Assembly (NCBI GenBank): GCA_027587225.1
Contig: JAPDDQ010000014.1
Span: 1-64,000, forward strand
DNA length: 64,000 nucleotides
Direction of reading: 5' to 3'
Source of the DNA: Solirubrobacter taibaiensis
GTDB taxonomy: Bacteria; Actinomycetota; Thermoleophilia; Solirubrobacterales; Solirubrobacteraceae
Under the pieces are notes generated by a model, which did not search any database, was not told where the DNA came from, and saw nothing but the letters and a program-made list of their open reading frames with translations. Below, in pieces: positions 18,793-27,974 of the stretch (its first letter is position 1; each line of letters begins with the position of its first letter). The translations under genes and the position numbers were made by a program.

Positions 18793-19985
18793 CCCGTCAC
18801 CCCGATCCGCAGCGCCACTTCGGTGCCTTCACCGGGCACCGAGTCGATCTCGGCGTGCCCGCCCACCGCCTTCATACGGCCGATGATCGAGTCGCGCACG
18901 CCGCGGCGTTCCGTCGGCACGCGCCCGAGATCGAACCCAGGTCCCTCGTCGCGCACGAACACCTCCGCGCCGTCGGGCGAAGCCTGGACGAACACGAAGA
19001 TCGGCGAGCCCGCGTGGGTCGCGGCGTTACGCAGCGCTTCACGCGCCGCGGCCGCCAGCGCCTCGGTCTCGCGGTCGAGCACCCGCTCGCCCAAAATCGT
19101 CAACTCCACCGTCGCATCATGATCGTCCTCCACTTCGGCGACCGCCTTGCGCAGCGCGGCGCCCAGGGTCTCCGTGCCCAGCTCGACCTCGCCCGCCATC
19201 CAGGCGCGCAGCTCGTGCTCCTGCCGGCGCGCCAGCCGCTGCACCGCGGCCGGGTCGTGCGCCTGGCGCTGGACGAGCGCGAGGGTCTGCAGTACGGAAT
19301 CGTGCAAGTGGGCGGCGACGCGGCGGCGCTCGTCCTCACGCGCGGTGGTCAAACGCGCGCGGTCCGAGCGGGCCAACCCCGCGATGAGGAGGGGCACGGC
19401 GATGATGGCCGCCGCGCCGCCGCCCAGCACGAGCAGCAGGGCCAGGGACAAGAGGCCCCCGCTGCCACTGGCACCGATGTAGCCGAGCCCGAGGATGAGA
19501 GCCAGGCCAACCAGTGCAAGTCCGCCGAGCGCCCGCCAGGGCGCCGGCATGGGAGTGTCCGCCGTGCCCGTCAGCCGCTGCCACGGCGTGAGGCCACGCT
19601 GCGCGAGCCCGAAGCGGGTGCGCAGGTCGTCGGCGATCAAGATCAGGCCGCCCAGCGCCGCGAGCGCGATGATCGCGAGCGGCATCAGGGCGAAGACGAG
19701 CTCCGGCAGTGCCCACAGGGCGCGGCCGTCGGCGAAGTAGCCGAAGAACACGATGAGTACGAACGGCACCGCGGCCACGGCCGCGCCGACGAGCAGGACG
19801 GGCTGGCGGCGGATCCGCGCCACTGCGCGCGGGACGAGCACGAAGAGCGCGAACACGGTGCCCGCGCCGAGCAGCGCGAGCGGCAGCGTGTCGCCGCCGT
19901 CGCCGAGCGCGACGGCCAGCGCGGCCACGAGCAGCGCGCCCGCGACGGCGGTGATGCGCCCGGCAGGGTCGGTGAGCACGTTCAT
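18789..19985 (-). CDS. Sensor histidine kinase (HisKA_3, NarL-type partner)
   Basis: This 398-residue membrane kinase has about six N-terminal hydrophobic segments (residues about 10-205). A HisKA_3 dimerisation domain holds EDERRRVAAHLHDSVLQTLA with the phosphorylated histidine at 228, and an HATPase domain follows (N box EALRNAATHAG, G box DEGPGFDLG). It starts at ATG 19985 in an ATGA overlap with the PspC gene and is coupled to the response regulator. No extracellular sensor domain is present, so sensing probably occurs in the membrane or through the PspC protein. Confidence 0.93.
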   Translation of the reverse strand: MNVLTDPAGRITAVAGALLVAALAVALGDGGDTLPLALLGAGTVFALFVLVPRAVARIRRQPVLLVGAAVAAVPFVLIVFFGYFADGRALWALPELVFALMPLAIIALAALGGLILIADDLRTRFGLAQRGLTPWQRLTGTADTPMPAPWRALGGLALVGLALILGLGYIGASGSGGLLSLALLLVLGGGAAAIIAVPLLIAGLARSDRARLTTAREDERRRVAAHLHDSVLQTLALVQRQAHDPAAVQRLARRQEHELRAWMAGEVELGTETLGAALRKAVAEVEDDHDATVELTILGERVLDRETEALAAAAREALRNAATHAGSPIFVFVQASPDGAEVFVRDEGPGFDLGRVPTERRGVRDSIIGRMKAVGGHAEIDSVPGEGTEVALRIGVTG

Positions 19986-21106
19986 CGGTTGCGCTTCTTC
20001 TTCTTCGTCTTCTTCGTCTTCGCCTCGGGCTGCGGCCGCGCGCACGGGCCGGCCATGAAGCGATCCACGCGCGCCTTGTCCACGTCCTGCGCCGCGCGGC
20101 GCTCGCGCCACTCGCTCAGCAGCAGGTCGGCCTCGGCACTCGGGAGCCCGGTGGTGTCGGGGCGCTCCTCGGGATAGACCTCGTAGCCGGGCCAGTCCGG
20201 GAACTCGCGCGGGTTCACGGCGTCCGGGTAGTCGCGGACGACCAGCTCGCCTCCCATCGTCGTGTAGTCGATGTCGAGCGTCGGCGCGGGAGCCGACGTG
20301 TCGGTGGGCGCGGTGAAGGTGGGGTCGCGACGGCTCGCCGCCTCCTCGTCGGTCACGGCGCCGTACTGGCCGAAGAGGATCGGCGTCGGCGAGGACAAGT
20401 TGCCCTCCCCGAGCAGGGCGGTGCCGACGCGCAGCACCATCGGCGGCTGATGCTGCGTGACGCGCACGTGCACGCAGCGGTCGTGCGGGAGCGCGACGAG
20501 CGTGCGGCGCACACCCGCTTCGATGTGCAGCGGGACCGTCTCGTTCGGCAGCGCCGTGTCGCGCAGGTCGAGCGTCAGGGTGTTCAAGCCGCTCGTGTAG
20601 TCGCGCAGCTCCGCGGAGTCCTTGGGAGCAACGGTGACCGCCTGCGTGGTCGGCTCCACGCGCACCCCGCCGACGGCGAGCGCCGCGCTCGGCAGGACGA
20701 GCGCGCCGATCGGCAGCAGCGCCCACGCCGGGCCGAGCTTGGCCCAGCCCGCGAGCGTGCCGACGAGGATCGCCGCGGCGAGCGCCACGATCACCCAGCC
20801 GAAGCCGAACACCGTCGCCACGGCACCCGCGCCCGCCAGGGTCGCGAGGCCGATCAGCGCACCGCAGGCCTGGGCCAGCAGCACGATCCCTCGCTGCCCG
20901 CGGCCGTCCTCGCTCTCGGCCGGGAAGATCAGCCACGCGGCCACGTACACGAGCACGCCGAGGCCGAGCAGGACGCTGCCGAGCGCGAACCACAGCCGCA
21001 CGGTGCCGGCCGGGACCTCCCAGCGGCGGGCCAGCCCGGCGCAGACGCCGCCGAGCCAGCGGCCGGCGCGGGGGCGGGTGATCGGGGTGGGAAGGCCTTC
21101 GTCCAT
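19982..21106 (-). CDS. PspC domain membrane protein
   Basis: This 374-residue protein has an N-terminal PspC domain (about 12-70, with AGRWLGGVCAGLARRWEV and YVAAWLIFPA), further hydrophobic segments to about 150, and a large soluble C-terminal region. That region includes LTLDLRDTALPNETVPLHIE, which resembles the LiaF/DUF2154 beta domain that senses envelope state. The tail is basic (KTKKTKKKKRNR). In actinobacteria PspC proteins commonly sit with LiaS/NarL-type two-component systems as signal input or negative regulator. Here it is the first gene of that operon. Confidence 0.88.
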   Translation of the reverse strand: MDEGLPTPITRPRAGRWLGGVCAGLARRWEVPAGTVRLWFALGSVLLGLGVLVYVAAWLIFPAESEDGRGQRGIVLLAQACGALIGLATLAGAGAVATVFGFGWVIVALAAAILVGTLAGWAKLGPAWALLPIGALVLPSAALAVGGVRVEPTTQAVTVAPKDSAELRDYTSGLNTLTLDLRDTALPNETVPLHIEAGVRRTLVALPHDRCVHVRVTQHQPPMVLRVGTALLGEGNLSSPTPILFGQYGAVTDEEAASRRDPTFTAPTDTSAPAPTLDIDYTTMGGELVVRDYPDAVNPREFPDWPGYEVYPEERPDTTGLPSAEADLLLSEWRERRAAQDVDKARVDRFMAGPCARPQPEAKTKKTKKKKRNR

Positions 21107-21221
21107 CGCGAAGCATTGTCGGGCGGCGATGCCGGGTTCACCAGTCGTGATGGCCCGGACGCCCTCTCCGGGATTTCCCTGAGATCCGCCGACGAGGGTC
21201 AGCCGTAATCTCCCGGTGCAT

Positions 21222-22292
21222 ATGGACCGTGTGGTGGTGGATCAGCTCCGCGCGCGCTTCGACGCGCCGGACGCGCTCGGGTACGGGATCGAGGAGGAGC
21301 TCTTTCTCGTCGACGGCGAGACGCTCGCGTTGCTTCCACAGGCGCGCAAGGTGCACGACCGCGTCGCCGATGAGCCGCGCTTCAAGCTCGAGCTGATGGC
21401 CTCGCAGCTCGAGATCGTCACGCCACCGTGCGCGGAGCTCGAGACGGCGGTCGCCGAGCTCGCGCAGGCCCGGCGCGACCTCGCGGCGGCGGCCGCGCCG
21501 GTCGGGCGGCTGGTCAGCGCGGGCGCGCACCCGACGGCGCCCGAGCTCGGCGCGCTGACCGACGACCCGCGCTACCAGCACACGCTCGACGACTACGGCG
21601 AGCGAGCACGACGCCAGGATGTCTCCGGCCTGCACCTGCACATCTCGCTCGGCGGCGCGGACCGGACGCTCGCCGTCTACAACGCGCTGCGCTCGCATCT
21701 GCCCGAGATCGCGGCGCTGGCCGCCAACGCCCCGTTCCACAACCAGCGCGACACGGGCTTGGCCTCGATCCGCCCGGTCATCGCGGTGAACCTGCGCCGG
21801 CAGGGGGTGCCGCCCGCCATCCCGAGCTGGGAGTGGTTCGCGAATTCGTTGGCGTGGGGCGCCGCGTCCAACACCGTCCCCGACACGCGCCGCTGGTGGT
21901 TCGAGCTGCGCCTGCACGCCACGTACGGGACGCTGGAGATGCGCGTGCCGGACGCGCAGGCGTCCGTCGCCGACGTGCACGGCGTGGCCGCGTTCGCGTT
22001 CGGGCTCGTGGAAGCGCTGGCTGCTCGCTACGACGCGGGTGAGCCGCTGCCCGTGCACGACTCGTGGCGGATCGACGAGAACCGCTGGTCGGCGATGCGC
22101 GACGGCGTGGGCGGCACGCTCGCGGACCTCGACACCGGCGAGCGCGTGCCGACCCGGGAGCTGCTGCATTCGCGCGTCCCGGACCTGCACCCCGAGACCG
22201 AGCGGCTCATCGAGGCCAACGGCGCCATCCGCACCCGGCAGGCCGGGTTGGATGGCGCCGCCGCGTACCTCGTGGATCAGTTCTTGTCGTGA
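21222..22292 (+). CDS. YbdK-type carboxylate-amine ligase (GCS2 family)
   Basis: This 356-residue ATP-dependent enzyme is of the glutamate-cysteine ligase type 2 family. It starts with LGYGIEEELFLVDGET, whose glutamates bind metal/ATP. SGLHLHISLGGADR and RWWFELRLHATYGTLEMRV follow, the latter a family hallmark. Members form gamma-glutamyl or similar amide bonds; the natural substrate of YbdK proteins is not firmly known. ATG 21222 follows a TAATCT box by 10 bases; a GTG at 21216 is also in frame. It converges with the hydrolase gene with a 16-base overlap. Confidence 0.87.
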   Translation: MDRVVVDQLRARFDAPDALGYGIEEELFLVDGETLALLPQARKVHDRVADEPRFKLELMASQLEIVTPPCAELETAVAELAQARRDLAAAAAPVGRLVSAGAHPTAPELGALTDDPRYQHTLDDYGERARRQDVSGLHLHISLGGADRTLAVYNALRSHLPEIAALAANAPFHNQRDTGLASIRPVIAVNLRRQGVPPAIPSWEWFANSLAWGAASNTVPDTRRWWFELRLHATYGTLEMRVPDAQASVADVHGVAAFAFGLVEALAARYDAGEPLPVHDSWRIDENRWSAMRDGVGGTLADLDTGERVPTRELLHSRVPDLHPETERLIEANGAIRTRQAGLDGAAAYLVDQFLS

Positions 22293-23218
22293 CCGAACCA
22301 GTCGTTCACGCGTAGCCACGCCTGGGCGGCGGCCTGCGCGTTGAACCGGGCGGGGTTCGTGTCGTTGAAGAACGCGTGCTGGGCCTCGGTGAACGTGAGG
22401 ATCTCGTAGTCCACGCGGGCGGCCTCGAGCGCCGCGCGCGCTGCCTCGCGGGTGGCGTTCACGCGGTCGTCCACGCCGGCGAACACGCCGAGCACGTCGG
22501 CCTTGATGCCGCGCACGTCGCCGCCGGTCGGGAACGGGCCGTAGAACGGCGCCGCCGCTGACAGGCGCTTCTCCTTGGCGACGAGCAGGCGCCAGATCAT
22601 GCCGCCGCCGAAGCAGAAGCCGATCGCCGACAGCGGCGCGTGGCGACCGGCGCGCTTGCCGAGCTCGGTCAGCGCGGCCTTCATGTCCTCGTCGAAGCGC
22701 GTCGGGTTGTTGGCCGAGATCTCCGACAACTTGGCCATCAGCGCGGCCTCGTCGGGGAACGCGCCCGTGCCGCCCTCTTCGCTCAGCAGGTCGAGCGCCA
22801 GCGCGCTGAACCCGTTCGCCGCGAAGCGGCCCGCGACGTTCGCGATGTGCGGCGTGAGCCCGCGGTTCTCGTGGATGACGAGCACGCCGCCCTTGACCTT
22901 CTGCTGCGCGGACGGCGCCCACGCGCCCATCAGGTTCCCGCGCGGGCCCGGGAACGTGATCGCCTGCGTCGCCGCCGGCGCCCACGCCGTCACCGCACGG
23001 TCCGGATGGCCGTGCCCGTGACCGTGGCCGCCGTGTTTGTCACCGCCGCTGTTCTTCCCGCGCGTACGCGCCTCGGCCTCGGCCGTGATCATCCCCACGG
23101 CGGCGGTCGCGCCCACCCCGAGCAACGCCAGTCGCCGCAACGCTTCGCGGCGGTTGATGATCCCGTCGACATGGTCCTCGGCGATCTCTTCCGCGAGATA
23201 CCGCTCCAGCTCAGTCAT
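22277..23218 (-). CDS. Tat-exported dienelactone hydrolase family protein
   Basis: This 313-residue alpha/beta hydrolase starts at ATG 23218, with GGAGGG upstream. A cytoplasmic-type leader of about 20 residues is followed by RREALRRLALLG and a hydrophobic segment. This is a plausible twin-arginine signal with an AEAEA cleavage region near 50. A His/Gly-rich linker (HGGHGHGHGH) follows. The hydrolase domain has the DLH nucleophile Cys202 in GFCFGGG, an acid in GVDDR at about 250 and His281 in QHAFFN, a complete triad. The substrate is unknown. The long pre-Tat leader and His-rich linker are unusual. Confidence 0.87.
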   Translation of the reverse strand: MTELERYLAEEIAEDHVDGIINRREALRRLALLGVGATAAVGMITAEAEARTRGKNSGGDKHGGHGHGHGHPDRAVTAWAPAATQAITFPGPRGNLMGAWAPSAQQKVKGGVLVIHENRGLTPHIANVAGRFAANGFSALALDLLSEEGGTGAFPDEAALMAKLSEISANNPTRFDEDMKAALTELGKRAGRHAPLSAIGFCFGGGMIWRLLVAKEKRLSAAAPFYGPFPTGGDVRGIKADVLGVFAGVDDRVNATREAARAALEAARVDYEILTFTEAQHAFFNDTNPARFNAQAAAQAWLRVNDWFGHDKN

Positions 23219-23302
23219 CCGACCCTCCCTGAGTACGTTGACCAACCTCGACTGAGGTTGCCACATGGGATACGCATGAGAACGCGTGCCGCCGCGCCAA
23301 CC

Positions 23303-23323
23303 TAAAGGGGCCTGGCCCCTTTA
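23303..23323. repeat. REP-like palindrome, 10-bp arms
   Basis: Arms TAAAGGGGCC and GGCCCCTTTA around a single T. The right arm ends in TTTA and runs into the TATCTT box of the following gene. It lies between the divergent hydrolase and ABC genes. Confidence 0.85.
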
Positions 23324-23327
23324 TCTT
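23322..23327 (+). promoter_or_regulatory. -10 box TATCTT, 6 bases before GTG 23334
   Basis: TATCTT with a 6-base spacer to GTG suggests a leaderless transcript. Its first two bases belong to the REP-like palindrome, which would occupy the -35 and spacer region. Confidence 0.5.
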
Positions 23328-23333
23328 CGAAGC

Positions 23334-24164
23334 GTGGGCGCGATCGCGATCTCCGGCCTCGTCAAGACGTTCGGATCGTCGCGCGCGCTTGACGAGCTGG
23401 AGCTGGAAGTGGCCGCGGGCGAGGTGCACGGGTTCCTCGGACCGAACGGTGCCGGGAAGTCGACGACGATCCGCGTGCTGCTCGGGTTGCTCCGCGCCGA
23501 CGCCGGGCGGGTGACGCTGCTGGGCGGTGATCCGTGGCGGGACGCGACCGCGCTGCACCGACGGCTGGCGTACGTGCCGGGTGACGTGACGCTGTGGCCG
23601 AATCTGAGCGGCGGCGAGGTGATCGACCTGCTCGGCAAGCTGCGCGGCGGTCTGGACGAGCGGCGCCTCGCGGAGCTGCTGGAGCGCTTCGAGCTCGACC
23701 CTAAGAAGAAGGGCCGCGCGTACTCCAAGGGCAACCGCCAGAAGGTCGCGCTCGTCGCGGCGTTCGCGTCCGACGCCGAGCTGCTGATCCTCGACGAGCC
23801 GACGTCGGGGCTGGACCCACTGATGGAGGAGGTGTTCCGCGCGTGCGTGAGCGACGAGCGCGCGCAGGGCCGCACCGTCCTGCTCTCGAGCCACATCCTG
23901 TCCGAGGTCGAGGCGCTGTGCGACCGCGTGACGATCATCCGCGCCGGGCGGACCGTCGAGACCGGCAGCCTCAAGGAGCTGCGGCACCTGACCCGGATCA
24001 CGATCGAGGCGGAGACGCCGGACGGTCCGGTGCACGAGCAGGTCGAACCGAGCGAGCTGCCGGCCACGCTCGAGCGCCTCGCGCGCGCGGGCGTCACGAA
24101 CCTCGTCGCCCACCCGCCCACGCTCGAAGAGCTGTTCCTGAGGCACTATGGCGGGGCTGACTGA
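23334..24164 (+). CDS. ABC exporter ATP-binding protein
   Basis: This 276-residue ATPase of an ABC-2 type exporter starts at GTG 23334. Walker A is GPNGAGKST, Walker B leads into [12 protein letters not shown] and the H-loop is SSHILSE. The ABC signature is degenerate (YSKGNRQK instead of LSGGQ), common in drug-export ATPases of actinobacteria. A C-terminal accessory domain (about 215-276) follows. Its stop lies 17 bases inside the permease gene, so translation is coupled. Transport direction is outward by family; the cargo is unknown. Confidence 0.9.
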   Translation: MGAIAISGLVKTFGSSRALDELELEVAAGEVHGFLGPNGAGKSTTIRVLLGLLRADAGRVTLLGGDPWRDATALHRRLAYVPGDVTLWPNLSGGEVIDLLGKLRGGLDERRLAELLERFELDPKKKGRAYSKGNRQKVALVAAFASDAELLILDEPTSGLDPLMEEVFRACVSDERAQGRTVLLSSHILSEVEALCDRVTIIRAGRTVETGSLKELRHLTRITIEAETPDGPVHEQVEPSELPATLERLARAGVTNLVAHPPTLEELFLRHYGGAD

Positions 24165-25797
24165 GCTCCTGCGCCTCGCGCTGCGGCGCGACCGCGTGAT
24201 GCTCCCCGGCTGGGTCCTCGGGCTCGGGTTGGCCGTGCTCGTCACCGCCTCCTCGTACGCGGACCTCTACAAGGACCCGGCGTCGCGGCGCGAGGTCGTC
24301 ACCACGCTCGGCGAGACGCCCGCCACGCTCGCCCTCTACGGCCGCATCTACGCGGACTCGATCGGCGGGCTCGTGGGCTGGCGCCTCGGCGGGATCGCGC
24401 TCGCGCTCGCCGGCCTGATGACGATCCTGCTCGTCACGCGCCACACCCGCGCGGAGGAGGAGAGCGGGCGCGCCGAACTCGTCGGGGCGGGCGCCGTCGG
24501 CCGCTACGCCCCGCTCGCCGCCGCGCTCTGCGTCGCCGCCCTCGCCAGCCTCGCGCTCGGCGTGGTTGTCGCGCTCGCCGTGCTCGTGGTGGGCGGCGGC
24601 GACACCGCCGCGACCGCGTCTTCCGGCGGCGCTGTCGCCGCGCTCGCCGCGGCCACGTCGGCCGGCGGCGACGGGCTCAGCGCCTCCGGCGCGCTCGCGC
24701 TCGGGGCGACGTTCGCGGCCGTCGGGCTCTTCTTCGCGGGCGTCGCCGCCATCACCGCGCAGGTCGCGGAGACGGCGCGTGGCGCGAACGGGCTCGCGGT
24801 CGCCGTGCTCGGCGGGTCGTTCGCGCTGCGCGCCATCGGGGACGCCGGACCGCACTGGCTCTCGTGGCTGTCGCCGCTGGGCTGGGGCCAGCAGGTGCGC
24901 GCGCTGGCCGAGAACCGCTGGCCGGTGCTGCTCCTGCTGCTCGCGGCCGCCGCCGCCCTCGCCGCGGCTGCGATCGCGCTCTTCGCCCGCCGCGACCTGG
25001 GCGCCGGCCTCCTCCCGCCGCGCCCCGGCCCGTCGCGCGGCGCGCTCCACACCCCGCTCGCCCTGGCCTGGCGACTGCAGAAGGGCGCCCTCGCCGGTTG
25101 GGCCGCGGGGTTCGCGATCCTCGGCGCCGCGTTCGGCAGCGTCGCGCAGGACATCGGCGACGTGATCGGCGACAGCGCCGACGTCAAGGACGCGCTGCAG
25201 AAGCTCGGTGGCCAGGAGAGCCTCGTCGACGCGTACCTCGCGGCCACGTTCCAGATCCTCGCGCTGATCGCCGCCGCCTACGCCATCCAGGCCACGCTGC
25301 GCCTGCGCGCCGAGGAGACGAGCGGCCGCGCCGAACCCCTCCTCGCCACCGCCATCAGCCGTACGCGCTGGGCGCTCAGCCACGCCACGATCGCGTTCGC
25401 CGGCACCGCACTCCTGCTCGCCGCGGCAGGGCTCGCGGCGGGCGTGGGCCACGCGGCCCAGACGGGCGACGCCGGCCAGATCCCGCGCCTGCTCGGCGCC
25501 GCGCTGCTCCAAGCCCCCGCCGCCTGGGTGCTCGCGGGCCTCACGCTCGCGCTGTTCGGCGCGTTCCCGCGCGGCACCACCGCCGCCTGGGCCGCGCTCG
25601 CAATAGCGCTCGCTCTGGTCGAGCTCGGCCCGCTCGCCGACCTCCCGCAGACGCTAGTCGACGTGAGCCCGTTCGCGCACTCCCCGCAGCTTCCTGGCGG
25701 CAGTCTCGACGCCGCACCACTCGCGCTCACCGCGCTCGCCGCCGGCCTCACGGCAGCAGGCCTGGCCGCGCTGCGCCGTCGCGACGTGGCGGGTTGA
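24148..25797 (+). CDS. ABC exporter permease (antibiotic-resistance type, two 6-TM halves)
   Basis: This 549-residue membrane permease has roughly twelve helices in two similar halves. Each half begins with a pattern of the form [20 protein letters not shown] and [20 protein letters not shown], which shows an internal duplication. This is the layout of large actinobacterial exporters such as the tetronasin-resistance permease. It starts at ATG 24148 inside the ATPase gene. The protein is very rich in Ala, Leu and Gly. The stop codon lies inside a 15-bp hairpin stem. Confidence 0.87.
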   Translation: MAGLTELLRLALRRDRVMLPGWVLGLGLAVLVTASSYADLYKDPASRREVVTTLGETPATLALYGRIYADSIGGLVGWRLGGIALALAGLMTILLVTRHTRAEEESGRAELVGAGAVGRYAPLAAALCVAALASLALGVVVALAVLVVGGGDTAATASSGGAVAALAAATSAGGDGLSASGALALGATFAAVGLFFAGVAAITAQVAETARGANGLAVAVLGGSFALRAIGDAGPHWLSWLSPLGWGQQVRALAENRWPVLLLLLAAAAALAAAAIALFARRDLGAGLLPPRPGPSRGALHTPLALAWRLQKGALAGWAAGFAILGAAFGSVAQDIGDVIGDSADVKDALQKLGGQESLVDAYLAATFQILALIAAAYAIQATLRLRAEETSGRAEPLLATAISRTRWALSHATIAFAGTALLLAAAGLAAGVGHAAQTGDAGQIPRLLGAALLQAPAAWVLAGLTLALFGAFPRGTTAAWAALAIALALVELGPLADLPQTLVDVSPFAHSPQLPGGSLDAAPLALTALAAGLTAAGLAALRRRDVAG

Positions 25798-25822
25798 GCC
25801 GCCTCACGCGGCTCAACCCGCC
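25788..25822. terminator. Bidirectional hairpin spanning a stop codon (15-bp stem)
   Basis: Perfect 15-base arms starting GGCGGGTTGAGCCGC close a CTCAC loop. The left arm includes the TGA stop of the permease gene. It lies between convergent genes (permease and amidohydrolase) with no T-run on either side. Confidence 0.75.
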
Positions 25823-25829
25823 AAGCGGG

Positions 25830-27887
25830 CTACTTCTTGGCCGCGACCAGCGCGCCCGTGGTCGCCTTGCCCACGCGCACGGTGAACTGCTTGGTCGCCG
25901 TCCCCGATGACACCTTCACAACCAGCTTCTGCGTCTTGCGCAGCTTCTTGGCCGCCTTGAGCTTCACCTTCACCGCTCCGGTGCCGGTGCGCGTGACCGT
26001 GCGCTTGGTGTTCTGCACCCGCACCGCGCCCTTGAGCTTGGCGTCGGTATCGGGCCCGGCCGAGATCGTGCACGTGATCGAGCGCCCGTCACCGGAGAGA
26101 TCACACGTGATGCGCACGTTCGGCGTGTCGCCCTTGTCGCCCTTGGGACCGACCGCGCCGGCGGGACCGGCGGGGCCGGGAGGACCGGGCGGGCCCGCGA
26201 CGACCGTCGGCGTGGGCACCGGCGTCGGAACCGGCGGCGTCGTCGGCCCGGTGCCGCCGCACGGCCCGGCGGCGCTCCAGTCCAGCGTCACCCCGGCGCA
26301 GCCGCCGGCGTTCTTCTGCGTCTGCACCATCTCGGCGACGTCGGCCAGCAGCTCCTTGGCGTCGTAGACGACGCCGTTGCGGACCGTCCAGCGGATGCCG
26401 CCGACGCGCTCGATCTGGCCGGTCGCGTCGTTCAAGCGCCCGGTGCCGGTGCCGTAGAGCGTCTTGAAGTTCGCCAGCGGGTTCTCCGGCGTGATGATCA
26501 AGTCGGCGATCTGCCCGACGCGGACCATGCCGAACTCCGGGTCGGTGATGCCCTTCGGCTCCATCAGCGTGCGCGCGGCCTGGCGCGTGTAGGCGTTGAT
26601 CGCCTCGTGCGGGGTGAAGCCGGCCTCCTGCATGAGCTCGAGCTCGCGGATCGCGGCGAACCCGTAGAGCGAGTAGATGAAGCCCGCGTCGGTGCCGGCC
26701 GCGACGCGCCCGCCGATCGACTTGTAGTCGTTGACAAGCTGCATGTAGCGGGCGATGAAGCGCTTCCAGGACACCTCGTCCGAAGTCGTCCAGTCGTAGT
26801 AGAAGGAGCCGTGGTTCTCGCGGTCGGGCTCCCAGAACTTCCAGATCGACGGCATCGCGTACGTGCGGTGCCACTCCTGCGTGCGGGCGCGCATCAGGTC
26901 ACGGCCGGCCTCGTACACGCTCATGGTCGGGCCGAACGTGACGCCGTTGGCCTTCTGCTCGTTCAGGTACGCCCACCACTGCGGCGAGCCGGGCTCGAAC
27001 GTGTAGTCGATCACCTTGGCCACGTGGCGCCAGCGCGACTGCTCGTCGGCGTAGTTGTAATCGTCCGGGAACGGGTGCGTGCGGCCGCTCTTGAGGATCG
27101 ATTCGAAGTGCCCGTAGAAGTGCGTGACGGTCCCGAGCCCCATCCGCCCGGTCTCGACCGCGTTGACCTCCGGGTACACCGGCGGCGAGTGGTGCATCGT
27201 CGTGCCGAGGCCCAGCTTCTTCGCCTCATCGATCATCGCCGACAGGATCCGCTTGTCCTGGTCGACGCCGGTGCCGGCGAACTTGACGCCGTCGACGCCG
27301 TTGACCGAAGCCCAGCGCACCCACTCACGCGCCTTCTCCGGCGTGTTGGGCGAGCCGTTCGGCCACGCCGCCCCCGGCCGCTGGTAGTTGATGATCCGCG
27401 GCGCGACGATCGTGTTCGCCTCGCTTGCGGCCTTGTCGCGCACCGCCGCGGCGTTGCCGGTCAAGTTCACGCCGCGCACCGTGGTCACGCCGTGCGCGAG
27501 CCACAGCTTGTACGCGTACGTCAAAGGCGTGCCGCCCTGCTCGGCATGCACGTGCTCGTCGACCAGACCCGGCATCACCCACATGCCGGTGGCGTCGATC
27601 TCCTTGTCGAAGTCGCGCGGCGGCCGGTTGGGCTGCATCGGCAACCCGGGCGTCCCGGCCGAGCGGATCTCCGTGATCCGGTTGCCCTGGATGACGATGT
27701 CGCGCGGACCCTGCACCGTGCCGCCCGACCCGTCGATGACGTTCACGCCGCGGATCACGAGCTTCGTGAACGGGCCTTGGCCCTCATCCGGCCCGCGCGG
27801 CGGCGTCGTCGATTGCGCCCCGGCGGCGACCGGCAGCGCGCACGAAATCACGAGCGCGGTGGCGGCCGCGCGCGTACGGAACCCCAT
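25830..27887 (-). CDS. Secreted amidohydrolase with C-terminal collagen-like tract
   Basis: This 685-residue exported metal-dependent amidohydrolase starts at ATG 27887, with GGGGGGA upstream. A signal peptide is cleaved near AAGAQS. The TIM-barrel enzyme (about 40-520) keeps its metal ligands: H112 and H114 in VDEHVHAE, K202 (carbamylated-lysine position), H232/H233, H256 and D400 in AAGTDAG. A Pro/Thr linker (PTTPPVPTPVPTPT) and about eight Gly-X-Y triplets (565-589, including GPPGPPGPAGPAG and GPKGDKGD) follow. A Lys-rich beta domain ends the protein. Close enzymes are imidazolonepropionase- or prolidase-like; the substrate is unknown. The collagen-like insertion is unusual. Confidence 0.88.
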   Translation of the reverse strand: MGFRTRAAATALVISCALPVAAGAQSTTPPRGPDEGQGPFTKLVIRGVNVIDGSGGTVQGPRDIVIQGNRITEIRSAGTPGLPMQPNRPPRDFDKEIDATGMWVMPGLVDEHVHAEQGGTPLTYAYKLWLAHGVTTVRGVNLTGNAAAVRDKAASEANTIVAPRIINYQRPGAAWPNGSPNTPEKAREWVRWASVNGVDGVKFAGTGVDQDKRILSAMIDEAKKLGLGTTMHHSPPVYPEVNAVETGRMGLGTVTHFYGHFESILKSGRTHPFPDDYNYADEQSRWRHVAKVIDYTFEPGSPQWWAYLNEQKANGVTFGPTMSVYEAGRDLMRARTQEWHRTYAMPSIWKFWEPDRENHGSFYYDWTTSDEVSWKRFIARYMQLVNDYKSIGGRVAAGTDAGFIYSLYGFAAIRELELMQEAGFTPHEAINAYTRQAARTLMEPKGITDPEFGMVRVGQIADLIITPENPLANFKTLYGTGTGRLNDATGQIERVGGIRWTVRNGVVYDAKELLADVAEMVQTQKNAGGCAGVTLDWSAAGPCGGTGPTTPPVPTPVPTPTVVAGPPGPPGPAGPAGAVGPKGDKGDTPNVRITCDLSGDGRSITCTISAGPDTDAKLKGAVRVQNTKRTVTRTGTGAVKVKLKAAKKLRKTQKLVVKVSSGTATKQFTVRVGKATTGALVAAKK

Positions 27888-27929
27888 GAATCCCCCCTGT
27901 CTTGACCCCCCGCCGGGTGTCTATCAAAC

Positions 27930-27957
27930 CAACCTTGCCAAACTTGTGTCAAGGTTG
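27930..27957. promoter_or_regulatory. Candidate operator upstream of metH
   Basis: Perfect 8-base inverted repeat CAACCTTG and CAAGGTTG separated by 12 bases, ending 3 bases before the TAGCCT box of metH. The spacing suits a dimeric regulator; which protein binds it is unknown. Confidence 0.45.
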
Positions 27958-27960
27958 CGC

Positions 27961-27966
27961 TAGCCT
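27961..27966 (+). promoter_or_regulatory. -10 box TAGCCT, 8 bases before metH ATG
   Basis: TAGCCT, then an 8-base spacer and ATG, with no ribosome-binding site. This predicts a leaderless metH transcript. Confidence 0.5.
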
Positions 27967-27974
27967 GTGGTGCA

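Noticed and set aside
27888..27974. Cobalamin or SAM riboswitch upstream of metH
   Set aside because: The gap is only 87 bases and lacks the conserved boxes and length of those riboswitches; the -10 box sits 8 bases from the ATG.
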